Source of the DNA: an uncultured bacterium
Lineage (GTDB): Bacteria; Cyanobacteriota; Vampirovibrionia; Gastranaerophilales; Gastranaerophilaceae
Reading direction: 5' to 3'
Assembly (NCBI GenBank): GCA_902475545.1
Contig: CABRZP010000001.1
Location: forward strand, 124,001 to 188,000
DNA: 64,000 nucleotides
The notes under the pieces are model-generated. The model had not been told where the DNA came from, searched no databases, and saw only the letters and a program-made list of their open reading frames with translations. Shown in pieces: positions 44,702-52,682 of the stretch (within the stretch, counting starts at the first letter, position 1; the number at the start of each line of letters is the position of its first letter). Position numbers and translations under genes: made by a program.

Positions 44702-45787
44702 TTAACGACCTGTTTTATTCAATGTTTCAACATCGTGAACTCGCATTGCATAATATGGTACATTTTGTCCTTTTTCAATCAGGAATAGAACAAAGTTATC
44801 TGTAAACATAAAATTACGACCGCGTTCAAATGGCATAGCTAAGCATTTCATCATTATTGCAGCTTCGCTTTTTAATTTAACGCCTTCGTTATTCATTTTA
44901 AAATCAACAGTTTCAATTGTCTTGTCAATTCTATACATTGTACCTTTTATATCGTGACCTTCAACGTCAGGGAATGAAGTTTCCTGATAAAGGTTGATGT
45001 CAGGAATTCGTAATTTATCATCGGTATTGAATTTTTTACTACCTGAATATTTTTTATTTTTTAATTTTAAGTCAGCAAAATATTTGTCAAAAGTTTTATC
45101 TTCATCTGTTCTGTATAATAAAACAGTATCTTTATCTTTTGTAATTAGTTTTACTGCAAAATCGTTGTGGGCATTATAAAATAAAACATTAACATTCTTG
45201 TATAATTTTTTATTGCTATCTTCATTGATACCAAAGTATTCAACAGGTGTGTGATTTTTCCCGAATGTACCCTCAGATAATTTATCAAAAGGTGTAAGGA
45301 ATTTGAAGTCTTTTTTCAACATCGCATATACAAATAATCTGTTTGGATCGTAAGTCCAATCAAACATATCTAAAATGTCGCTTGTTTCATTAAATTTATC
45401 TTTAATACCTTTTTCAATTATTGATTTTAAATCAGGAGAAACTACACCGTATTTAGTATAGTATGAATTAGAACTGATATTTGTTTTTTTGAATTCTTGT
45501 TTATTTAAAGCTTTGGCAACTTTTGAATTATATTTTTCAAATCTGATTGGACCATAAATAATATTATCCATCATTTCATTCCACACAATTTGGAATGTAC
45601 CTACCCAAATTCTGTTAGGTGATAGAGACGGACTTGTCATTGTCGGAAGAATTTCGATATCTTTAACTTGTTCAACTGCTTGAGTTTGTTCTGTTGGTAG
45701 AGTTTTTGTTTCTTCTGCGATGACGTTTGGTGATAATGATACTATTGTGCAAACTAAAATTGCCAGTGCAATATATAATTTTTTCAT
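44702..45787 (-). CDS. Secreted protein with serpin-like C-terminal pattern
   Basis: 361 residues from the ATG at 45787, set by AAAGGAGAG upstream; it begins a signal peptide (cleavage near residue 24). The last about 60 residues run F-K-M-N-N-E-G-V-K-L-K-S-E-A-A-I, a loop, then F-T-D-N-F-V-L-F-L-I-E and Y-A-M-R-V-H-D. This recalls the hinge, reactive loop and closing strands of serpins, and the total length (about 360) also fits. Central motifs are weak, so homology is unproven. Its ATG overlaps the stop of the upstream gene (ATGA) in a BlaI-headed operon. Confidence 0.6.
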   Translation of the reverse strand: MKKLYIALAILVCTIVSLSPNVIAEETKTLPTEQTQAVEQVKDIEILPTMTSPSLSPNRIWVGTFQIVWNEMMDNIIYGPIRFEKYNSKVAKALNKQEFKKTNISSNSYYTKYGVVSPDLKSIIEKGIKDKFNETSDILDMFDWTYDPNRLFVYAMLKKDFKFLTPFDKLSEGTFGKNHTPVEYFGINEDSNKKLYKNVNVLFYNAHNDFAVKLITKDKDTVLLYRTDEDKTFDKYFADLKLKNKKYSGSKKFNTDDKLRIPDINLYQETSFPDVEGHDIKGTMYRIDKTIETVDFKMNNEGVKLKSEAAIMMKCLAMPFERGRNFMFTDNFVLFLIEKGQNVPYYAMRVHDVETLNKTGR

Positions 45788-46167
45788 TTGTCTCTCCTTT
45801 TGTTTATATTCAATGTTTTCCAAAAGCTTTTGAAAAAGCCTTTTAGTGTTTTTTTATGAAGTATGGGAGCGGAATCATAATATTGTTTGTAATTAGCAAT
45901 AATATTTTCCGGTAAATCTTCATTTCTCTCTAAAATATACGACAAAAATTCAAGATAGTCATCTTGTTCTTCTCGATATAATGTATCTCTTAGTCTTAAA
46001 TCTTCATCGGCTTCATAGTGAATTAGTGCATGATACGCTGCTATAAGACTTTCATCTTCCGTATCTTTAGGATAAGCCAACATCCCTTCTCTAACACTTA
46101 AATTCCCAATTCTAACAAGTTTTAGAATTCTGGCAACTTGTTGCCTGTCAGTAAGCTCTTCTGTCAT
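45784..46167 (-). CDS. Small helical protein in the BlaI-headed operon
   Basis: 127 residues, acidic and helical with a basic C-terminus (K-S-F-W-K-T-L-N-I-N-K-R-R). No hydrophobic segment, so it is cytoplasmic. It starts five bases after the BlaI-like gene and overlaps the secreted-protein gene by four bases. This position is usually held by a BlaR1-type sensor protease in bla/mec operons, but there is no protease motif or membrane helix here. Unrecognised. Confidence 0.6.
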   Translation of the reverse strand: MTEELTDRQQVARILKLVRIGNLSVREGMLAYPKDTEDESLIAAYHALIHYEADEDLRLRDTLYREEQDDYLEFLSYILERNEDLPENIIANYKQYYDSAPILHKKTLKGFFKSFWKTLNINKRRDK

Positions 46168-46172
46168 AATAA

Positions 46173-46517
46173 TTATTTTACTAAAAGTTTATCTGTTTCG
46201 TGTTCAACAAAACGCATCATTGCAACGTAATCTCCGTTGAAAAAATTGTTTGTGAATTCGTTAAGCATGTCCAGAGCCATCTCTCTTTTGTCCATTGTAA
46301 CTCTGTAGAAAAACTTTTTACCAACCTTGTACCTAACTAAGATGCTTTTTGAAACTAATCTGTCCATAACGGTTTTAATAGTTGTATACGCTCTTTCAAC
46401 ACCATTTTTTGAAAGTTCGTCAACTACATCTTGAATTGAAATATCTACATCTTCATTTGCTGAAGTAAAGTTCCAAAAAATGTTTAAAATTTCAATTTCT
46501 AAAGATCCGCAAACCAT
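46173..46517 (-). CDS. BlaI/MecI/CopY-family transcriptional repressor
   Basis: 114 residues, typical size. The winged-helix signature is clear: E-I-E-I-L-N-I-F-W-N, D-V-V-D-E-L, Y-T-T-I-K-T-V-M-D-R-L, and the wing V-G-K-K-F-F-Y-R. Such repressors bind inverted repeats with TACA/TGTA cores and are inactivated by proteolysis (BlaI) or metal (CopY). AGGAGG precedes the ATG. It heads an operon with a small protein and a secreted serpin-like protein. Upstream lies an inverted repeat at 46540-46556. Confidence 0.85.
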   Translation of the reverse strand: MVCGSLEIEILNIFWNFTSANEDVDISIQDVVDELSKNGVERAYTTIKTVMDRLVSKSILVRYKVGKKFFYRVTMDKREMALDMLNEFTNNFFNGDYVAMMRFVEHETDKLLVK

Positions 46518-46539
46518 ATTTTCCTCCTGTAATTCATTA

Positions 46540-46556
46540 ATTACTATAATTGTAAT
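46540..46556. promoter_or_regulatory. Possible BlaI operator
   Basis: ATTAC-N7-GTAAT inverted repeat directly upstream of the BlaI ribosome site. On the minus strand a TTGTAA / TACAAT promoter with 16-base spacing overlaps it. The TAC/GTA core fits BlaI-type operators, which favours autoregulation. Confidence 0.4.
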
Positions 46557-46641
46557 ATAAAAATAAATTTTTACAAGTACTCTTTAGGAAATATTTACAA
46601 ATCTATAATATCTTTTGCTTGATATTCTGTTATATTCAGCT

Positions 46642-48024
46642 TTAAATATTTTTTATTTCTGTTTCTAAAGTAAATAAATTATCATTCTTATTATAAATTA
46701 TATTATTAAATTTCATTTCTTTAGGTGTATTGTTTAAAAGGACTTCAAATTGACCGTTATTATCGGGGATATAGCCGCCTTGAGTCCCCTGTTTTACTTT
46801 TGCTTTGTGTAATATTACAGGGTTATCTCCGGCATTGTGATACCCCCAGCCCATTGCCATGCCTTTATCTAATGATAAAGACTTGAAACGTGTATCTGTC
46901 AGTTTTGTATTTTGTATAAGTTTAGCAATTGTTTCAATATATTTTTCGTCACCATATCTTGCAACTTGCATTGCATCTGCAAGAGTTAAGTTTTCTTTTT
47001 GCATTATAAAATCGTACAAGTTTTTATTCGGTCCAGTCAAATATCTGCCTGTATAATCTGAAACCTTCATCATCTGTGCATTTTCTTTATTTGCAGTTAA
47101 AAGTTTTCGGACTTGTTTTTCAAGATTTTTATCAATTGGAACTGATGCAAATATCCCAACACCTTTTTCTGATCTATATAGTTCAACATCTTTTGGAATT
47201 TTGTATTTTGATAATCCTTTGCTTAATTCTTCTACAGCTTTAGGATTTTGAACAAATACATCGCTATTTGCAACATAACTGCCTAACCCTTTAACGTTAA
47301 CAATAGGTACATCCATAATTTCAAGTTGAGAAGGGGTTATTTCTTTTAAAAATGTCGTTGTTGGTATTGAACCGGGCTCTCCCCAATCTTGTAAAGTTCG
47401 ATATGTTCGATTTGGATTTTGCTGCTCCATTAAATATTTATAAGTTTTTGGATTATATCTTCTGATAAACATCATATTTATATAATCAAAATCCTCAGGA
47501 GTTCTTGGAGTTGTTCCTGTAAGCTTATATTTTCCGTTTATTAATTCTATATTTTTTTCAGGTGAGACTTTATGATAAAAATAATTATTTAATTCTGAAA
47601 ATCCATTTTCTATTTCTTTTGACGGAGTTTCCTTTGCAAGTTCTAAGATAGCTTTTCGCTTATTATATACCGGATAGGAATTTGTACGAAATTTAGATCT
47701 GAATAAAACAAATAAATCGGGATTTGCTTCGTACATTGATTTGTAAAATTTATATATTTGCTCATCAGCACAGTTAGTACCAAATAGTCTTTCTATATTT
47801 GGAAATTCTTCTTGTAATTTTTGGAATGCTTCCTGAGCGTTTTTATTTATGTGCGAAACTTTTTTAGAACCAAACTCTACAATATCGTGTTCTAATTGGG
47901 GAGCATATTTTAAACCGTTTAGATTAACTTTTATAGGTTTTGATGTAAGCAAATTCCTGCCGCTTGTTCTTGTCCACGCAGTAATGTCTTTACCTAAATT
48001 TGTCCCAATTTTTTCTAATACCAT
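46642..48024 (-). CDS. Putative ADP-ribosyltransferase (ART-type toxin/effector fold)
   Basis: 460 residues without signal peptide or membrane helix. The last about 180 residues carry the ordered ART triad in its usual spacing: V-E-L-Y-R-S (Arg284), F-K-S-L-S-L (Ser-x-Ser at 382-384) and N-G-Q-F-E-V-L-L (Gln425-x-Glu427). The preceding strand G-T-Q-G-G-Y-I-P is also typical of ARTs. A Q-x-E rather than E-x-E pair is characteristic of C3-like enzymes. Whether it is active is unknown; the middle motif is S-L-S rather than S-T-S. The N-terminal half is unrecognised and may be a targeting domain; E-F-G-S occurs at 50-53, the same depth as the F-G leader motif. Confidence 0.6.
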   Translation of the reverse strand: MVLEKIGTNLGKDITAWTRTSGRNLLTSKPIKVNLNGLKYAPQLEHDIVEFGSKKVSHINKNAQEAFQKLQEEFPNIERLFGTNCADEQIYKFYKSMYEANPDLFVLFRSKFRTNSYPVYNKRKAILELAKETPSKEIENGFSELNNYFYHKVSPEKNIELINGKYKLTGTTPRTPEDFDYINMMFIRRYNPKTYKYLMEQQNPNRTYRTLQDWGEPGSIPTTTFLKEITPSQLEIMDVPIVNVKGLGSYVANSDVFVQNPKAVEELSKGLSKYKIPKDVELYRSEKGVGIFASVPIDKNLEKQVRKLLTANKENAQMMKVSDYTGRYLTGPNKNLYDFIMQKENLTLADAMQVARYGDEKYIETIAKLIQNTKLTDTRFKSLSLDKGMAMGWGYHNAGDNPVILHKAKVKQGTQGGYIPDNNGQFEVLLNNTPKEMKFNNIIYNKNDNLFTLETEIKNI

Positions 48025-48104
48025 ATAAATATTTTTCCCTACATATTTATATAAAGTATTTCTTTATATAAAATTGCTTAAATTGATAAAGATTTTGAGT
48101 TTTA

Positions 48105-49268
48105 TTAAAAATCCATGTTCATAAAATCATCATCTTTTTTATAATTTTTCTTGTAGGGTTTTATTTTGTTGTTTTTCTTTTTTGTTTTTTCGGGTATAGA
48201 ACGATATGCATTATCTAATGAAACTTTAGTAATAATATCACTGGTTTTTCTATCATAAAAAGTTAACCAGAATTTTCTATTAATATTATCAACTGCAAAA
48301 GATACATTTGCTACCAGCTTATCTCCTGGGTGTATTTGCCTGAACATCAATTTTGTATCACCAAAAATTGATGGGCTGAATTTTGCATTATAATCATTAA
48401 CCAGAACCATATCAAATCCTGACAGTGTTTTGTCTGACATATTTGAAATTAGTACTGTCAAAGTTAATGTGTTTACTTCTCCAAATGGGTCTTTTTCGTG
48501 TTTAATATCATTTATGCTTATTGTTAAACCATCATAAAAGATTTCTTCTTGTTTTAAAGCATCTTCTTTATAAACAGGTAAGTCTACAGGTGACATTATT
48601 TTAACCTTAATTTCGTCTCCTGGAGCAATTAATACGTGGTTACCTTTTCTTATCAGAGCAACTCCCAATCCTGCTACACTCCCTAAAGCTGCACCACCGG
48701 CAAGTGTATAACCCTGAGATGCAATTGCGGCTTCTAATCCAAGCCAGTTAAGTGCAACAAGCCCGCCAACTGCACCACCAGCTACTGTATAACCTACATC
48801 TTGTGCCACAATTTTAGCTCCGGAAGCTACAGGATGTAGTTTTGTTGTCATTTTTCCTTCGATTGGTATTTCTCGCCCGTCAGGTGTAACAAGGTAATCA
48901 AATGATAATGACATGGAAGCTTCTCTTCCTCCTCTGCCGGGTGCGGTTGTATTTGTAAGTTTCCCGTGAGCAACTGTTCCTTTTGGAATAATAATTCCTT
49001 TATCTCCGTATACATCTGAAGTTACTTCTGCAAAAAACTCATCACCTTCGACAGAAAAAGAAGAATCTAAAACTTGAGAAACTGTCATATTTATTATGTC
49101 TTTTCTGTTTAAGCTTTCAACTTTGCCTGTAAATAATTCATCTTCAATTTTTTGATATTGGTCATTTTCGACAACAGAACCCTTTAACGGTTCTGCCATT
49201 GCATTTACCATTGAAAAATTTGTGGCAAGTATTGTTAATATTAATATAAAGCTAAATATCTTCTTCAT
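48105..49268 (-). CDS. Secreted protein with glycine-zipper segment
   Basis: 387 residues from the ATG at 49268; the TTG at 49274 lies in the promoter spacing. A signal peptide (cleavage after V-N-A, about 24) is followed by a beta-rich domain (I-I-I-P-K-G-T-V-A-H-G-K-L, as in bacterial SH3-like or TrbI-like modules). A glycine zipper comes next, with two G/A-rich helices (about 155-200), and then another beta domain and a Lys-rich tail. Probably periplasmic or outer-membrane associated. The gene has no Shine-Dalgarno but has TATAAT exactly six bases before its ATG. Confidence 0.65.
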   Translation of the reverse strand: MKKIFSFILILTILATNFSMVNAMAEPLKGSVVENDQYQKIEDELFTGKVESLNRKDIINMTVSQVLDSSFSVEGDEFFAEVTSDVYGDKGIIIPKGTVAHGKLTNTTAPGRGGREASMSLSFDYLVTPDGREIPIEGKMTTKLHPVASGAKIVAQDVGYTVAGGAVGGLVALNWLGLEAAIASQGYTLAGGAALGSVAGLGVALIRKGNHVLIAPGDEIKVKIMSPVDLPVYKEDALKQEEIFYDGLTISINDIKHEKDPFGEVNTLTLTVLISNMSDKTLSGFDMVLVNDYNAKFSPSIFGDTKLMFRQIHPGDKLVANVSFAVDNINRKFWLTFYDRKTSDIITKVSLDNAYRSIPEKTKKKNNKIKPYKKNYKKDDDFMNMDF

Positions 49269-49274
49269 ACTCAA

Positions 49275-49280
49275 ATTATA
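49275..49280 (-). promoter_or_regulatory. -10 hexamer TATAAT six bases before ATG (leaderless candidate)
   Basis: On the minus strand: perfect TATAAT, six bases (TTGAGT), ATG at 49268. No Shine-Dalgarno and no convincing -35. Confidence 0.5.
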
Positions 49281-49295
49281 CTACGTATTATTAAT

Positions 49296-50861
49296 TTATC
49301 CATTCTGATTTTCAACTTCTTGTGCCATTTCTTCGATGAAATTATTTACTTTTGCTTGTTCAAAGCAAGAGCAGGAATTCCATATTAATGTTGGGCGGGG
49401 TTCGCTCAGTAAAGGACTAGGGTAATCATTATGACATTGTCCTTTTAGCATATTTTTAGAACCGTCAACACAGGAAGTAAACATTGAGCAACAACTGCAA
49501 ATTTTTAGAACTAATCCATAATCATCCATTTTTGATTTTAATTGCTGAAGAGCATCTATCATTCTTAGATGAGAGGATGTAGTGTATTTTTTGTTTTTGT
49601 AAATAAATCTGATTTTTGATAATCCGTTTTCTGTTGAAATAAATTCTAATTTGCAGCCTCTGTCTCCGTGTTTTGTTTGAACCATAACGTCAATTGCCAG
49701 TTTATCAACTTCTCTATCGGAGTTTGCACCTAATTTTTTTAGTAAACAGCGGATAGGTGGGAAGTTTTTAACAATATGGCAAATTGAATATATCGGATAT
49801 AAAAGTAATAACATTATTTCTTTTGCATTTAATTTTGCATTTACAAGACTTAAGCCAAAGATTGCAACTAGCAATATTGCAGAAAAGATTACAACATTAC
49901 AGCGAACAATAAATTGACAATTATATGAATATATAATTAGTAACGCATATATTCCAGCTAACATCCAAAAGTTTGGATTTAATAAAGAACAAATATGTTC
50001 AATAAATGCGAAATTAAAACCTTTAATATTTTTAAAGTTATTTTTCAATAAGTTAAATCTTTTTGTTAATCTTGGATTTTTAAAAGAACAGTCTTGACCC
50101 AATACTGCAGATTGGATATTCGGATTGTAGACGCATTTATGTCCCATTTTTGATAGTAATAAACTGAATTCCAATTCTGAATTTATGTCTTTAAAGTTAA
50201 TTTCATCTACAGCATCAATTACTGATTTTTTAACAATAAAAAGTCCGGAATCAATATTTGTAGTCAAACCAAGTAATGATCTTGATTGTTTAAAAAAGTT
50301 TGCTTTGTATTTTTTATAAACAGCTTTAATATTGTCAACAATATCAAGTGCATCTCTATTAATATTTACTTCTCCGACAATCGCATCAGATTTTTGAATT
50401 GCTGCGTTTGCAAGAGTTAAAAAGTCAGGGAAAATATGTCTTGTTCCGTCAATGAAAACATAAGCATCAATAGTTTCATCTTTTTTAAGTTCTTCCAATA
50501 ATATTGAAATAGCTTTGTTTTTTCCCAGAGTGCCAACATCTTGAATATTAACAACATGTACAAATTTGTCATATTCAAATAATTTTTCGGAACCATCGTT
50601 ACAGTCGTCAAGAACTGCATAAACTTTGAAGTTTGCTAGCGGATAATCCTGCATTTTTAATTCTTCAACCAGTTCTTCTAAACAATTTTTGTGATTATGG
50701 CTGTATATTATAACTGCGAAATTGTTTTTTACTTCATCATATTTTGAATATTTTCTTTCAATATGAAAAGGTGTATCTTTTAGATTTCTTATCGCAAGGA
50801 TTAAAAAATATACAGTGTAAATAATTACATATAGATAAATAAAATATAAAATAAGTTCCAT
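49296..50861 (-). CDS. Membrane GT2-type glycosyltransferase with Cys-rich C-terminal domain
   Basis: 521 residues. An N-terminal helix (about 5-23) is followed by the GT-A core: A-V-I-I-Y-S-H-N, A-V-L-D-D-C-N-D-G, G-K-N-K-A-I, and Y-V-F-I-D-G-T in the position of the D-x-D. Two or three membrane helices (about 285-360) follow. The last about 150 residues are different: a beta-rich part and seven clustered cysteines (C-S-C-C-x5-C, later C, then C-S-C), likely a metal- or disulfide-binding module. It probably adds sugars to a membrane-linked acceptor. GAGGGA precedes the ATG. Confidence 0.75.
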   Translation of the reverse strand: MELILYFIYLYVIIYTVYFLILAIRNLKDTPFHIERKYSKYDEVKNNFAVIIYSHNHKNCLEELVEELKMQDYPLANFKVYAVLDDCNDGSEKLFEYDKFVHVVNIQDVGTLGKNKAISILLEELKKDETIDAYVFIDGTRHIFPDFLTLANAAIQKSDAIVGEVNINRDALDIVDNIKAVYKKYKANFFKQSRSLLGLTTNIDSGLFIVKKSVIDAVDEINFKDINSELEFSLLLSKMGHKCVYNPNIQSAVLGQDCSFKNPRLTKRFNLLKNNFKNIKGFNFAFIEHICSLLNPNFWMLAGIYALLIIYSYNCQFIVRCNVVIFSAILLVAIFGLSLVNAKLNAKEIMLLLLYPIYSICHIVKNFPPIRCLLKKLGANSDREVDKLAIDVMVQTKHGDRGCKLEFISTENGLSKIRFIYKNKKYTTSSHLRMIDALQQLKSKMDDYGLVLKICSCCSMFTSCVDGSKNMLKGQCHNDYPSPLLSEPRPTLIWNSCSCFEQAKVNNFIEEMAQEVENQNG

Positions 50862-50917
50862 AATTTTTCCCTCGTTTTATATAAGTTTAGTCTAAACCTA
50901 AATAAAATACAAATTCT

Positions 50918-51502
50918 TTATATATCTATAACAATTTGTCCTTGTCTGAATATTCTTAATTCATTGCCCATAACTCCGGCAACAGTTGATTCCAGCCCTT
51001 TTGCAGGGTGTCCGTAATCTTCAATAATTAAATCAGCAAGTCCTGTCATATTTTCTACAGCCTGTTCATAAGTTTTTGCTGATGGCTGGTGGGAAAGGTT
51101 TGCACTTGTTGTTGCAAGTACGTGACCGGGAATTATTTCACAAATTCTTTTAAAAACTTCATTGTCAGGAACTCTTATTCCTACAGTTGACATATTGGAA
51201 GTGATATAATCAGGGGTATTGTCATTTTTTTCGGTAACAATGGTTAATGCCCCGGGAAAATATTTTTTTATTAATTGCTGTCCGACTTTTGGTATTGGTT
51301 TTACGTAATTTAGTAAATTGTATACTTCATTTGACATAAGAATCAATGGTTTTTGAGCTTCTCTTTTTTTTATTTCGTAAATCTTTTTTACAGCTTTTTC
51401 GTTGTCTGGCAGACATCCTAAACCCCAAACCGTATCAGTGACATAAGCAATTACTCCGCCATTTGTAAGTGTATTTATAATTTCTTTTTCGTTTTTTAAC
51501 AT
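50918..51502 (-). CDS. tsaC: Threonylcarbamoyl-AMP synthase (TsaC/Sua5 family)
   Basis: 194 residues from the ATG at 51502; the GAGG ribosome site lies inside a longer TTG frame. Family motifs are complete: Y-V-T-D-T-V-W-G-L-G-C, the K-x-R-(x)-K-P-L type segment K-R-E-A-Q-K-P-L, and A-T-T-S-A-N-L-S. It makes threonylcarbamoyl-adenylate for the universal t6A37 modification of tRNAs. Short form without the extra Sua5 domain. Confidence 0.9.
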   Translation of the reverse strand: MLKNEKEIINTLTNGGVIAYVTDTVWGLGCLPDNEKAVKKIYEIKKREAQKPLILMSNEVYNLLNYVKPIPKVGQQLIKKYFPGALTIVTEKNDNTPDYITSNMSTVGIRVPDNEVFKRICEIIPGHVLATTSANLSHQPSAKTYEQAVENMTGLADLIIEDYGHPAKGLESTVAGVMGNELRIFRQGQIVIDI

Positions 51503-51555
51503 AATCAACCTCAATTATTCTTAATTACCAATATTATATCAGAGAAAGAAACATA

Positions 51556-51583
51556 TTGACATTTTTGAAAACATCATTATTAT
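51556..51583 (+). promoter_or_regulatory. Sigma-70 promoter of the EF-hand gene
   Basis: TTGACA (51556-51561), 16-base spacer, TATTAT (51578-51583); AGAAGGA ribosome site before the ATG at 51624. Confidence 0.6.
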
Positions 51584-51623
51584 AAAAGAAAGGTAGAATT
51601 GTTAAACAAGAAGGATTTATATT

Positions 51624-52178
51624 ATGGCATCATCAGGATCATCAATTGTTTCAAATATCTCATCCGGATTATCAAATACTTATGCCTATTTAGCTTCTCT
51701 ATATCCGCAAGATGGGGTAACTTATAAAAATATTACTGCCGCAAGAAACGATAAAACAAACTATTTAACATTGAATCAGTCTTTTGCATCATATTTACAG
51801 AATAATTTTGGTACTATTGATAAAGATGGCGACGGTATTATTAGTGCTGATGAAATGAATAATATGACTAATACTATAGCTACCTCAGGGGTTTCTCGTA
51901 ATGAGTTATCCCAATTGGCTGCAACCGGTGCTTATTCAAGTGAAATGGTTTCTAAAATAATGGATCATTTTGATGAAATTGATACAAACCATGATGGCAG
52001 AGTTACCAGTGCCGAAATCTCCGCTTTTGCTTCATCTTGTACCAAACAGGAAAAGATGGATGAAGAAAATTATAGAAAAGCTACCGGTACTTCAATCTTT
52101 TATGGAGAAGATAGTTCTTCAAACTTGGATAGTTATAGTATTTTGAGTTATAAATACAAAAGTTTTAATTCAAAATAA
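51624..52178 (+). CDS. EF-hand calcium-binding protein
   Basis: 184 residues, Ser/Asn-rich. Two canonical 12-residue EF-hand loops are present: D-K-D-G-D-G-I-I-S-A-D-E (about 73-84) and D-T-N-H-D-G-R-V-T-S-A-E (about 121-132), with all calcium-ligand positions filled. No signal peptide, but the Ser-rich N-terminus is unusual for a cytosolic protein. It has its own promoter and is followed by a small exported protein 21 bases downstream. A calcium-dependent structural or sensor role is likely; partners unknown. Confidence 0.8.
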   Translation: MASSGSSIVSNISSGLSNTYAYLASLYPQDGVTYKNITAARNDKTNYLTLNQSFASYLQNNFGTIDKDGDGIISADEMNNMTNTIATSGVSRNELSQLAATGAYSSEMVSKIMDHFDEIDTNHDGRVTSAEISAFASSCTKQEKMDEENYRKATGTSIFYGEDSSSNLDSYSILSYKYKSFNSK

Positions 52179-52199
52179 ATCTAAAATTAGGGGAAATTT

Positions 52200-52679
52200 T
52201 TGAAAAATATTTTTAAAATAACTATGTTAGTATTTTTATTTGCAAGTGTACAATATGCAAATAGTGCTGATGTTGTAAAAGTTCAAAGGGCAATGCCAAA
52301 ACCCGTAACAGAACAAAAAGCTCCGGTTATAGATATTAAGAAGCCTGTCCCGCAGCTCAAACCTCAACCAAAAATTATTACAGAAACCCAAAAAGCTGAA
52401 AATTTAGCAAAAATAAAACAATATAGTACAAATAAGGCAAAAGAACATTTAAGAATGTCTCCTAAACAGCTAATGGATGCTACAATTTGTGATTTTAAAT
52501 ATACTCTGGAGGATTTAGGAGCAACAAACATAAATGTTACAGATTATTTTGAACCAGATATGGAACAGTTAAAGCGTGAAAATGCAAAAATCCATGGTTG
52601 GACTTATAAACCTAAAAGATGTACAAAGATATATTTTGAATATGATAATAAACCATATTACACAACCTGGTGCGGTTAG
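52200..52679 (+). CDS. Small exported proline/lysine-rich protein
   Basis: 159 residues starting at TTG 52200, supported by AGGGGA seven bases upstream and by a clear signal peptide in that frame (cleavage after about residue 21, N-S-A). A linker rich in Lys-Pro follows (P-V-P-Q-L-K-P-Q-P-K), then a compact C-terminal part with three cysteines, ending Y-T-T-W-C-G. It is convergent with mnmE, three bases apart. No family recognised. Confidence 0.6.
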   Translation: MKNIFKITMLVFLFASVQYANSADVVKVQRAMPKPVTEQKAPVIDIKKPVPQLKPQPKIITETQKAENLAKIKQYSTNKAKEHLRMSPKQLMDATICDFKYTLEDLGATNINVTDYFEPDMEQLKRENAKIHGWTYKPKRCTKIYFEYDNKPYYTTWCG

Positions 52680-52682
52680 ATT

